DNA from: M3007 sp031425035
Lineage (GTDB): Bacteria; Bacteroidota; Bacteroidia; Chitinophagales; Saprospiraceae
Length of the DNA stretch: 64,000 bases
Direction of reading: 5' to 3'
NCBI GenBank assembly: GCA_031425035.1
Contig: JANPIN010000061.1
Coordinates: 37,695-101,694, forward strand
Below are positions 43,474 through 51,359 of this stretch, one piece after another. Position 1 is the first letter of the stretch. Each line of letters opens with the position of its first letter. The notes under the pieces were generated by a model. That model worked only from the letters and a program-made list of their open reading frames with translations, searched no databases and was not told where the DNA came from. A program made the position numbers and the translations under genes.

Positions 43474-45417
43474 ATGGGAACCCATAACAGCCACCACCGG
43501 CTTTCTACTGCCGGTTTGCTCATTACCCTCGGTATTATTTACGGTGATATTGGTACGTCGCCACTATACGTAATGAAAGCCCTGGTGGGAGAGGGCAACC
43601 GCATCGATCCGCTCGTCGTGCTCGGCGGGGTTTCGCTGGTATTCTGGACCTTGACCATTCAGACCACCATCAAATACATTTCCCTGGTTCTGCGGGCCGA
43701 TAATAATGGCGAAGGCGGCATTTTTGCGCTTTATTCGCTGGTTCGGCGGCGGCGGCGCTGGCTGTTATATCCGGCTTTGCTGGGTGGTGCGGCCGTACTG
43801 GCGGAAGGGATGATCACGCCGCCCATCACGGTGAGTTCGGCCATTGAAGGACTACAGGGAAAGTTTCCGGACATTCCGACCATTTGGATTGTTATTGCCA
43901 TTATTTCCGCCCTGTTTTACATTCAACGGTTTGGAACGGCAACGGTTGGCCGCAGTTTCGGCCCCATCATGCTGGTATGGTTTGCCATGCTGGGTTTGCT
44001 GGGTGTAGGCCAGATCATTCACATGCCCAGTATATTTAAGGTGATCAATCCTTATTACGGCATAGAGTTGTTGATTAACAGCCCGAATATGTTCATTGTC
44101 ATGGGTGCCGTGTTCCTGTGTACGACCGGTGCGGAGGCTTTATATGCGGATCTGGGGCACTGCGGTCTGCCTAACATTCGAGTCAGTTGGATCTATGTAA
44201 AGATTTGTCTGCTACTGAATTATTTCGGTCAGGCGGCCTGGCTGGTCGAACGGCAGGGGCAGGAATTGGTTGAAAATCCTTTTTACGCAATTATGCCGCC
44301 CTGGTTTCTCTGGATTGGAATTGGCATTGCTACGATGGCGGCGGTCATTGCCAGCCAAAGTATGATCAGCGGTTCTTTTACCCTGGCTTCCGAGGCCATT
44401 CGATTGGGCTTTTTACCAAAAATGACCGTTATTTTCCCCAGCAATATCAAAGGGCAGGTCTACATTCCGGCGGTAAATACCTTTTTATGGATCGGTTGTG
44501 TGCTGGTCGTCGGCTTCTTTCAGCAAAGTTCCAGGATGGAGGCGGCTTACGGTCTATCCGTCATTTGTACCATGCTGTGTTCAACCATTTTAATATCCAA
44601 CTGGATGATCATCCATCGGGTACCGGCCTGGCGGGTATGGATATTTCTGGTTTTTTATCTGGTTTGGGAGGGCGGCTTTTTTGTGGCCAACACCCTGAAA
44701 TTTGCCGAAGGCGGATATGTAACGGTGCTGATGGCTATGCTACTTTTCGGCGTGATGCTGTTATGGCTAACGGCCAAAAAAATCCGGCGCAGCTACACCG
44801 ACGAGGTCTATATCAAGGACTTTCTGGATCAGCTTATTTTGCTGAGTAATGATCATGAAATTCCGAAGTATGCTTCCAACCTGGTTTTTTTGAGTGGCGC
44901 CAAAAACCCTAAAAAGGTGGAGGTCAAGATTTTGTATTCCATTCTGCAAACCCAGCCCAAACGCGCCAATGTGTACTGGTTTGTCCACATCGATACGACG
45001 GACGAACCTTATACCATGGAATACGAGGTGAACACTATTGCCCCGAACGATGCCTATAAGGTGAATTTCAGGCTGGGTTTCCGGGTGCAGCAACGTATGA
45101 ACCTGTTCATGAAAAAGGTGGTGGAAGACCTGCTGGAAAATGAGGAACTGGACATTTTTTCCCGCTACCACGTTATGCCGAACACCTATCCAACCGGTGA
45201 TTTTCGCTTCGTGCTGATTTCCGAATTTTTGTCTAATGAAAACGAATTACCTTGGTTCGAGCAGTTGGTGATGGGCATTTACCTGACGGTAAAAATGATG
45301 ATTTCCTCCCCTAAAAACTGGTTCGGCCTGGATAGTGATTCCGTCGATATTGAAAAGGCGCCGCTTTTGCTTAAACCGGTCAAAGACGTCCGCTTAAAAA
45401 GGGTCCAACAAATTTGA
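43474..45417 (+). CDS. kup: Kup-family potassium uptake protein (copy 2)
   Basis: 647 residues, a close paralogue of copy 1, starting 96 nt after it. The opening HNSHHRLSTAGLLITLGIIY and the ending SVDIEKAPLLLKPVKDVRLK are nearly the same as in copy 1. Differences cluster in loops (KALVGEGNRIDPLVVLGG; LVERQGQELVENPFYAIMP) and in the C-terminal helices, so a tandem duplication followed by divergence is likely. All core K+-transport motifs are retained. A TTTG element at 43420-43423 and GATCTTTTG at 43441-43449 with a 17-nt spacer suggest a separate promoter, which would allow the two copies to be differently regulated. Confidence 0.95.
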   Translation: MGTHNSHHRLSTAGLLITLGIIYGDIGTSPLYVMKALVGEGNRIDPLVVLGGVSLVFWTLTIQTTIKYISLVLRADNNGEGGIFALYSLVRRRRRWLLYPALLGGAAVLAEGMITPPITVSSAIEGLQGKFPDIPTIWIVIAIISALFYIQRFGTATVGRSFGPIMLVWFAMLGLLGVGQIIHMPSIFKVINPYYGIELLINSPNMFIVMGAVFLCTTGAEALYADLGHCGLPNIRVSWIYVKICLLLNYFGQAAWLVERQGQELVENPFYAIMPPWFLWIGIGIATMAAVIASQSMISGSFTLASEAIRLGFLPKMTVIFPSNIKGQVYIPAVNTFLWIGCVLVVGFFQQSSRMEAAYGLSVICTMLCSTILISNWMIIHRVPAWRVWIFLVFYLVWEGGFFVANTLKFAEGGYVTVLMAMLLFGVMLLWLTAKKIRRSYTDEVYIKDFLDQLILLSNDHEIPKYASNLVFLSGAKNPKKVEVKILYSILQTQPKRANVYWFVHIDTTDEPYTMEYEVNTIAPNDAYKVNFRLGFRVQQRMNLFMKKVVEDLLENEELDIFSRYHVMPNTYPTGDFRFVLISEFLSNENELPWFEQLVMGIYLTVKMMISSPKNWFGLDSDSVDIEKAPLLLKPVKDVRLKRVQQI

Positions 45418-45457
45418 ACTAACCATTAATTAATAACCGATAAACACGCTGAATTTC

Positions 45458-45649
45458 ATGTACAAAGGAATCGTCAAGTTCTACAACGAAGCAAAAGGCT
45501 ATGGCTTCATCGTCGAAGAAGGCACCAACCAGGAAGTATTCGTACATACGACTGGTTTGCTGGACAAAGTCCGTAATGGCGACACCGTCACTTTTGAAAC
45601 GAAACGTGGCAAAAAAGGGATGACTGCGGTGGAGGTAAAACTCGCCTGA
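45458..45649 (+). CDS. Cold-shock domain protein
   Basis: 63 residues. Single cold-shock domain that binds single-stranded nucleic acid. RNP1 is K13-GYGF-I18 in EAKGYGFIVEE and RNP2 is V27-FVH30. It begins MYKGIVKFYNEAKGYGF. It is slightly divergent from CspA: RNP2 lacks the usual second aromatic pattern, and the end GKKGMTAVEVKLA resembles KGPQAANVT-type tails. A terminator follows at 45667. Confidence 0.93.
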   Translation: MYKGIVKFYNEAKGYGFIVEEGTNQEVFVHTTGLLDKVRNGDTVTFETKRGKKGMTAVEVKLA

Positions 45650-45666
45650 TCTTTTCTGCTGCTTCC

Positions 45667-45702
45667 ATGCCTGCTGCTCCACGATGATCAGCAGGCATTT
45701 TT
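45667..45702 (+). terminator. Intrinsic terminator after the cold-shock gene
   Basis: Perfect 10-bp stem ATGCCTGCTG (45667-45676) / CAGCAGGCAT (45689-45698), then TTTTT. Confidence 0.85.
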
Positions 45703-45770
45703 GAAAACGGCTGCTGTGTTAATCATTTGCAAACCGGATCAGTAGCGCTAAAGCCCCTTTGGGATTGGTC

Positions 45771-45778
45771 TAATTTTG
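45771..45778 (+). promoter_or_regulatory. -7 element TAATTTTG upstream of the DUF1573 gene
   Basis: TAATTTTG fits TAnnTTTG and lies about 60 nt before the ATG at 45841. The -33 element is unclear. Confidence 0.45.
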
Positions 45779-45840
45779 CGTCACCTTAAGAACGTGTTCG
45801 TACGCAATCTCATTCTTCACCCACTCTCATCATTACAACA

Positions 45841-46389
45841 ATGGAAAGGAACAAACAAGTGCAGATCGGCTTGCTCGGACTGCTAGCTATTCTGCTCGTC
45901 GCTAACCTGTTCGGTGGCGGCTTCAAAAACTGGTTCAACAAATCTGAATCTGACAAGATTCGCGAGTCGGCAGCTTCCGTCATGTCGTCTAATCAAAACG
46001 GCAATATCCCAGGCACCAATACCTTGGCTACACCGGTACCAACCGGCCCCCCAACCAGCATCATTTACGAAAGCGAGCGTTTTGATTTCGGTACCATCGA
46101 TGAAGGCGAGATCGTGAAGCACATTTACAAATTCAAAAACACCGGTAGCGAAGACCTGATCATCAGCAACTGCAAAGGTTCCTGCGGTTGTACGGTGCCA
46201 ACCTGGCCCAAAGAACCGATCCCTCCGGGCGGTATGGGTGAGATCAAAGTAGAGTTCAACTCCAAAGGCAAACCCGGTCGCCAGAGCAAACGTGTCACCG
46301 TGACCGCGAATACCAACCCAACGGAAACGTTCCTGGAAATTACCGGCGACGTAAAAGGAAAGGATCAGCCAGCAGTTAAAGGCAACTAA
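45841..46389 (+). CDS. DUF1573 domain protein with N-terminal membrane anchor
   Basis: 182 residues. N-terminal helix VQIGLLGLLAILLVANLFGG acts as an anchor or uncleaved signal. The DUF1573 immunoglobulin-like domain spans about 80-178: FDFGTIDEGEIVKHIYKFKN, TGSEDLIISNCKGSCGCTVP, PIPPGGMGEIKVEFNSKGKP, GRQSKRVTVTANTNPTETFL. The SCGCT motif and the KFKNTG / GRQ-K-V-V-TN pattern are family hallmarks. Bacteroidota genomes carry many such envelope proteins; the role is unknown. It is monocistronic between its own promoter element and a strong terminator. Confidence 0.88.
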   Translation: MERNKQVQIGLLGLLAILLVANLFGGGFKNWFNKSESDKIRESAASVMSSNQNGNIPGTNTLATPVPTGPPTSIIYESERFDFGTIDEGEIVKHIYKFKNTGSEDLIISNCKGSCGCTVPTWPKEPIPPGGMGEIKVEFNSKGKPGRQSKRVTVTANTNPTETFLEITGDVKGKDQPAVKGN

Positions 46390-46413
46390 AGCAAATAGTT
46401 ACTGACTTTATTT

Positions 46414-46450
46414 ATCCCGGCTGACGTGTATGCGTCAGCCGGGATTTTTG
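46414..46450 (+). terminator. Intrinsic terminator after the DUF1573 gene
   Basis: Perfect 13-bp stem ATCCCGGCTGACG (46414-46426) / CGTCAGCCGGGAT (46433-46445), then TTTTG. Confidence 0.9.
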
Positions 46451-46461
46451 TTTTGGCACCA

Positions 46462-46512
46462 TTAGCCCCGGACGGCGCCCGGGGATAATGATGATCACCC
46501 TTTCAGGGTTTT
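46462..46512. repeat. REP-like double hairpin in a convergent gap
   Basis: CCCCGGACG-G-CGCCCGGGG (46466-46484) forms a GC-rich hairpin with one mismatch. GATCACCCTTTCAGGGTTTTGATC (partial stem ACCCT/AGGGT at 46497-46509) forms a second. The arrangement resembles short REP-type elements I associate with Bacteroidota intergenic DNA. Another 70 nt without features follow before the S41-like gene stop. Confidence 0.5.
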
Positions 46513-46585
46513 GATCGTGGGTAGCTTTAGACCCCAACGCCCCATCAGTTGAAAACCTGCGCTGCCTCCTGTCACCTACCTTCCC

Positions 46586-47857
46586 CTACCTCTTCCTCAC
46601 ATAATCCAGTACCGGGTCCTTCCCACTCTTATACTGTTCGAACGTAACCGGAATAGGCACCTTAGGCATCAGCACCGCAGATTTACCTTTTTGCACCTGC
46701 CGGTAAAGCATGCCGAATTGAACGGGGATATGGGAATTCGGCAAGTAAAACTGGCGTACATAGTCATAGTGATTGGGACTGGTGCCGGAGGGTTCGCCGA
46801 TCAGTTTCGCGCCGGCTGCCACCAGGGTAGCGGCTACTTCGGTAGCGGCGCCCTGGGTAAACAGATTGGTCGCGACAAAGAACTGCGCCGGCTGCTGCGC
46901 TTTCGGCAGGGCTTCGAAACGGTTGGCCAGCCGAATACCGTCAGTTGGATCGCCGCCTGGATTGAAACGCAGATCGATCAGCACTTTGGCGTAAGGCGTC
47001 CTGGCTAAAAAGGCAAATATAGAGTCGGTGTATTCTATAAAAGACGGGTACTGCATGGCCGTGGCAGTATCGCCGAAGGCCAGCGTCATTTCCCGGCTGA
47101 GGCAGCGGTTATACTGTACATAGAGCACCGAATCTTTGGCCAACCACTGCATATTGAACAAGTTCTGCGCTTGTTGCCAGCGTATATCGGGCTTTTGGGG
47201 CTGCACGACGACCGGCCCACTTTCCGTGCGACCTGGTGGTTTGGCCGGATCCAGCGCGTATATTTTTACCAGTTCCTGTTTGCCATTTTTTTCCACCAGT
47301 AAGTTCAGGGTATCCGTCGTGCTGACCCCCGCCAAACGCAGGGCTTCCGGGAAACGAAACCAGGTAAGGGCATCCCGCTGCGCCGTAAATTCATTTTCCT
47401 GACCCACCAGGCGACCCATTTTCGCGATTGCTTCCCTGGCCGGGAGGCCGTTCACCTGTACGATTTTGGCTCCGGAGAGTTTTGCATGGCGCTGTATGGT
47501 GGCGCTGACGTAGAGTTCGCCGGCAAAGACCGACAGCGCGTATGGAATAACCTTTTGCCGTTGCATCAGGTCGGTTAAATCCAGTCGGGTCTGGGCATCC
47601 CCGGCTTTGGCTACGATCATTTGTAAGGCCAGTGCGATCTGGAAGTCCGTTTTACCGGCCAGCTGCTGCTTCAGGGTTTGCAGGTCGGTCTCAAACTCTT
47701 TACGCGAATAAGTGGCAAAGAAGTTCGGATGGAGTGCCGGCAGTTGCCTTTGTAAGGAATCAATGTCCTGTCGCCAGCGGCTCTCCGGAAGACTCGTTTG
47801 GGCAGAAGCAAAAGTGCCGCTGAAAAGCAACAGCGCAATGAGATATAAACGTACCAT
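46586..47857 (-). CDS. S41 peptidase-like protein, catalytic serine not seen
   Basis: 423 residues. Signal peptide MVRLYLIALLLFSGTFASAQ. The N-terminal helical region (WRQDIDSLQRQLPALHPNFF) and PDZ-like stretch (SGAKIVQVNGLPAREAIAKM) precede a C-terminal-processing-protease-like core: VLIDLRFNPGGDPTDG, then NLFTQGAATEVAATLVAAGA and LIGEPSGTSPNHYDYVRQFYLPNS. In active S41 homologues of this branch the segment before the helix reads TFSSA with the nucleophilic Ser; here it is LFTQGAA, so Ser is replaced. It may be an inactive binder or use another residue. 39 nt separate its start from the stop of the HerA-like gene upstream on the same strand. Confidence 0.75.
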   Translation of the reverse strand: MVRLYLIALLLFSGTFASAQTSLPESRWRQDIDSLQRQLPALHPNFFATYSRKEFETDLQTLKQQLAGKTDFQIALALQMIVAKAGDAQTRLDLTDLMQRQKVIPYALSVFAGELYVSATIQRHAKLSGAKIVQVNGLPAREAIAKMGRLVGQENEFTAQRDALTWFRFPEALRLAGVSTTDTLNLLVEKNGKQELVKIYALDPAKPPGRTESGPVVVQPQKPDIRWQQAQNLFNMQWLAKDSVLYVQYNRCLSREMTLAFGDTATAMQYPSFIEYTDSIFAFLARTPYAKVLIDLRFNPGGDPTDGIRLANRFEALPKAQQPAQFFVATNLFTQGAATEVAATLVAAGAKLIGEPSGTSPNHYDYVRQFYLPNSHIPVQFGMLYRQVQKGKSAVLMPKVPIPVTFEQYKSGKDPVLDYVRKR

Positions 47858-47896
47858 TTTTGAGTTTATTCGATTTTAAATAGATCAAATACCCGT

Positions 47897-49447
47897 TTAA
47901 AACCAGCTTGTTTTCCGCCGCGTTTTGCTACTGCCGCCCAGTCCGAGCACCCCCAGCAAACCGCGGGTCAGCTCGCGGGCTACCGTTCGTCCGACCTGAC
48001 GGGCCATGGGGTTATCGATCACCGTTTCCAGGATGCCTTTTTCCTGTTTACCGCGTGCAGCAGGGGCCTGGGCAACCGGCTGGTTTTCCTGGGCCTCGGC
48101 GATTTTACCATTGAGGATTTCATAGGCGCTTTCCCGGTCCACTTCCTGATTATACTTACGTACCAGGGCCGAGCGGTTCAGAATATAATCGATTTCAGTG
48201 GGCGTCAGTACATCCATCCGGCTTTCGGGCGGGCGCATCAGCGTATGCACGAGTGGGGTAGGGATGCCTTTTTCATTCAGTACGCTGACGATCGCTTCGC
48301 CAATACCGAGGCTGGTGAGCAGGTCTTCGGTCTGATAAAACTGCGTAATGGGGTAGTTTTCCGCCGCTACCTTGATGGCTTTCCGGTCTTTGGCGGTGAA
48401 TGCCCGCAGGGAGTGCTGCAGTTTCAGGCCCAGTTGCGCGAGGATACTTTCGGGTATATCAACCGGGTTTTGGGTAATAAAATAAATGCCGACCCCTTTG
48501 GAACGAACCAGTTTGATGATCGCTTCCAGTTGCTGCATCAGGGCGCCGCTGGCTTCCTGAAACACCAGGTGGGCCTCATCGATGAAAATACAGAGTTTGG
48601 GCTGCTCCAGGTCGCCTTCCTCCGGGAAAGACGCGTAGATCTCGGCCAGCATCTGCAACATAAAGGTACTGAACAGTTTAGGCCGATCCTGAATATCGGT
48701 GAGGCGGACCACACTGATTACGCCGCGCCCGTTCTCGTCGATGCGGCAGAGGTCCTGCATATCGAAAGAGACTTCACCGAAAAAGGTTTCGGCCCCCTGT
48801 TGTTCCAGTTCCACCACCTTGCGGAGGATGGTCGCGGCCGTTGCGGCGCTGAACTGGCCATATTCCGCTTCAATTGCGGCCTTGCCTTCGTTGCCCAGGT
48901 ACTGCAGTACTTTTTTGAAATCCTTCAGATCGAGCAGCGCCAGTCCGTTGTCATCGCAGTATTTGAAAACCAGCGAAACCACGCCGCCCTGCGTATCATT
49001 CAGTCCCAGAATGCGGGAAAAAAGCACCGGTCCGAATTCACTGACGGTAGCGCGCAGTCGGACGCCCTTTTCGCCGGAAAGCGTAAGGAATTCGACCGTA
49101 CTACCGGTTGGATGCCAGCTTATACCAATTTTACCCGCCCGTTCGGTAATTTTCGGGTTATCCGTTCCCGCAACGGCAATACCCGAGAGGTCGCCTTTGA
49201 CGTCCATCAGCAGGCTGGGCACGCCGTTTTGGGCGAGTTGTTCAGCGATTGCCTGCAGGCTTTTAGTTTTGCCGGTACCGGTTGCACCCGCGATCAGGCC
49301 ATGGCGGTTAAGCGTTTTTAGCGGCACTTTTACTTGCAGGCCGGGCAGGGTTTCGCCGTCGAGCATAGCGCCGCCCAGCACGATGGAGGCGCCGGAAAAG
49401 GTGTAGCCGGCCTGCACGAGGGCCGTAAATTCTTCTTTTTTTGACAT
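47897..49447 (-). CDS. HerA-like ATPase, DUF853 family
   Basis: 516 residues. P-loop ATPase of the HerA/FtsK superfamily (YjgR-like, DUF853). Walker A is GATGTGKT at residues 54-61 and Walker B is KLCIFIDEAHLVF. A DVKGDLSGIA block and an arginine-finger-like region (YFITQNPVDIPESILAQLGL) are also typical. The C-terminal 60 residues are basic and Gln/Pro-rich, ending in VARELTRGLLGVLGLGGSSKTRRK. The physiological role of this family is poorly known. No NurA nuclease or defence gene is adjacent. Confidence 0.9.
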   Translation of the reverse strand: MSKKEEFTALVQAGYTFSGASIVLGGAMLDGETLPGLQVKVPLKTLNRHGLIAGATGTGKTKSLQAIAEQLAQNGVPSLLMDVKGDLSGIAVAGTDNPKITERAGKIGISWHPTGSTVEFLTLSGEKGVRLRATVSEFGPVLFSRILGLNDTQGGVVSLVFKYCDDNGLALLDLKDFKKVLQYLGNEGKAAIEAEYGQFSAATAATILRKVVELEQQGAETFFGEVSFDMQDLCRIDENGRGVISVVRLTDIQDRPKLFSTFMLQMLAEIYASFPEEGDLEQPKLCIFIDEAHLVFQEASGALMQQLEAIIKLVRSKGVGIYFITQNPVDIPESILAQLGLKLQHSLRAFTAKDRKAIKVAAENYPITQFYQTEDLLTSLGIGEAIVSVLNEKGIPTPLVHTLMRPPESRMDVLTPTEIDYILNRSALVRKYNQEVDRESAYEILNGKIAEAQENQPVAQAPAARGKQEKGILETVIDNPMARQVGRTVARELTRGLLGVLGLGGSSKTRRKTSWF

Positions 49448-49571
49448 AGCTTATTTAGCTGATTTCACAATCCTCAATTTGTTGGCCAGATTTTCCGGCG
49501 GCCAAAAATAAACAGTGTTCGGTTTAAGCGGGGAAAAAATAAGTTGAAAAGCCAATTCACCGTAGTTTTAA

Positions 49572-49607
49572 ATACAAACGGCCCTCCTGTTTCCGGGAGA
49601 GCCGTTT
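49572..49607 (-). terminator. Hairpin terminator after the M23 peptidase gene
   Basis: Stem AAACGGCCCTCC (49576-49587) / GGGAGAGCCGTTT (49595-49607), with a one-base bulge. On the minus strand it is followed by TTTGTATTTAAAA, a weak T-tract, about 20 nt beyond the stop at 49628. Confidence 0.6.
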
Positions 49608-49627
49608 ATACTGCGGGAAAACCCCGT

Positions 49628-50992
49628 TTAGGGACTTACACGCTGCAACGCCGGTTTATCTTCACCGGACAGTTCCTCGTGGGTATGGTAGGTTACACCT
49701 TCCAAAAGTTGCATCAGACGGTCACGAACCGGCATAAAGACCTGAAATTCAGCGGCTTTCATTGGCTCCGGTGAAGGCAGATCCAAACGCAGGTGATCCA
49801 CTTCGCGGCCATTTTTCCAGAAACGGAAGCAGCAGTGCGGTCCGGTAGCCAGGCCGGTTGCGCCGACATAACCGATGGTTTGACCTTGCCCGACGTGGGT
49901 GCCCGGGCGAATGCCTTTGGCAAAACTGCTCATGTGCAGGTACTGCGTCTGGTAGGTACCGTCGTGTCGAATTTTGACGAAGTTGCCGTTTCCGCCCCGG
50001 CGGGTGGCTTCCAGTACGGTACCATCGGCTACCGACAGGATGGGGGTACCATAAGGCGCCGCGTAATCTGTGCCGCAGTGCGGGCGCGTGTAGCCGAGAA
50101 TGGGGTGCATGCGGTGCATGTTATAACGGCTGGAAATGCGGCTGAACTTAACCGGCGATTTCAGGAACGCCTTTTTGGCCGGGCGTCCTTCAAAGTCGAA
50201 GTACTTGGTACGTTCGCCTTCTTTTTCGTAGTTAAAAGCGTAGAATTGTTTGCCTTCCCGTTCGTACACGGCGGCCAGTATTTTGCCGGTACCGACCGCT
50301 TTACCTTCCACGTAGTACTGTTCGAATACGACTTTGAATTTATCGCCCTGTTTCTGGTGGTAAAAATCCACGGAGGAAGCCAGAATATCGATCATGCCGT
50401 CGGCCAGTTCGTCATCCAGTCCGTTATCGGTCAGCGCCTGCCAGAAACTGGTTTCCAGCACACCGGAAGCGGCCACGGTTTCGGTCTGTATATCGCGTTT
50501 GGTCACATCCACCGCGAAAGGTTCGGTGAGTTGAAAGGTTGCGTATTCGTAGGGAGAGGGTTCGTAGACCAGGTAGCGCGCGCCGCCATCCTGTTTATCA
50601 GCCAGGAAGTGCAGTTCCTTTCCGATGCGCATCGAGGTGATATTGAATTTACCGCGGCAATTGGCCACAATTTTGGCCACCTGCGGATAGTTCAGCCCTT
50701 GTTTCATCAACAATTCGCCGAGTACATCGCCTGAACGAAGTTGCGTATCCGTACGTTGAAACTGGCTAAGTTGAAGACCCCACTGCAACGATTCGGGTAC
50801 TTCCGGAAAAGCGTCGACGGGGGTTTGGGAAAAGAAAAGAGCGGCTGGCTGGCCGGAAGTTTTGAGTTGGAGGGTAGCGGCAAAGAGGCCGGCGGCCAAT
50901 ATGGAAACGCCGGTGAAAGCCATACTTTTACGAAGAGCGGGACGCTTCAGGAGCCGCAACCAGTGTTGCGGCAGACGATTGTTTTGATTCAC
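49628..50992 (-). CDS. M23-family peptidoglycan endopeptidase
   Basis: 454 residues. Zinc peptidase that cleaves peptide cross-links in murein. An N-terminal anchor (SMAFTGVSILAAGLFAATLQ) is followed by a LysM/OapA-like region (GDVLGELLMKQGLNYPQVAKIVANC; IGKELHFLADKQ). An N-terminal M23 helper segment (FDFEGRPAKKAFLKSPVKFS) comes next, then the LytM core: SRYNMHRMHPILGYTRPHCGTDYAAPYGTPILSVADG carries the H-x3-D zinc ligands, and TQYLHMSSFAKG holds the second His block. It reads like MepM/NlpD-type division or growth endopeptidases. Divergent from the laminin-B gene. Confidence 0.92.
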   Translation of the reverse strand: MNQNNRLPQHWLRLLKRPALRKSMAFTGVSILAAGLFAATLQLKTSGQPAALFFSQTPVDAFPEVPESLQWGLQLSQFQRTDTQLRSGDVLGELLMKQGLNYPQVAKIVANCRGKFNITSMRIGKELHFLADKQDGGARYLVYEPSPYEYATFQLTEPFAVDVTKRDIQTETVAASGVLETSFWQALTDNGLDDELADGMIDILASSVDFYHQKQGDKFKVVFEQYYVEGKAVGTGKILAAVYEREGKQFYAFNYEKEGERTKYFDFEGRPAKKAFLKSPVKFSRISSRYNMHRMHPILGYTRPHCGTDYAAPYGTPILSVADGTVLEATRRGGNGNFVKIRHDGTYQTQYLHMSSFAKGIRPGTHVGQGQTIGYVGATGLATGPHCCFRFWKNGREVDHLRLDLPSPEPMKAAEFQVFMPVRDRLMQLLEGVTYHTHEELSGEDKPALQRVSP

Positions 50993-51359
50993 GTTGTGTG
51001 TAAGATTAGCAAGGATTTTTCAAAACATACACTGGCCGGGGTGGTGGCAAAAATAGAATTGCATTTCGGGTTTTCGCTAATAGTCATAAAATTAAAAATA
51101 TTAATGCAGTCGGATAAGCAGCCGAAATTTTGGGCTACACCTTGTTTTTTGATCTAAATCGCTTAAAACATGGCTATAAAGTCGAAGAAACAAGAGCCAA
51201 GAGTAGTGTTATGGTAAAAACTGACCAGGTGTTAAAATTTTTGACCGTATGTTCAAACAAGCCGTTACCTGGCAAAAAGGACCTTGTAGTCAGGTAGTAT
51301 ACTGTTCCTTCACCCATGATTTAAAATTCATAATTGTCAAACTTGCTACCTTGCGCGGC
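50993..51359. other. 367-nt divergent intergenic region
   Basis: AT-rich gap between the M23 peptidase and the laminin-B/T9SS gene. It must contain both promoters; TACCTTGC at 51346-51353 just before the ATG at 51360 resembles a -7 element. No RNA gene, repeat or small frame was recognised. The in-frame extension from 51249 lacks a signal peptide and is not considered coding. Confidence 0.5.

Noticed and set aside
48245..49321. 358-codon open frame opposite the HerA-like gene
   Set aside because: Complete overlap with the conserved DUF853 gene on the other strand.
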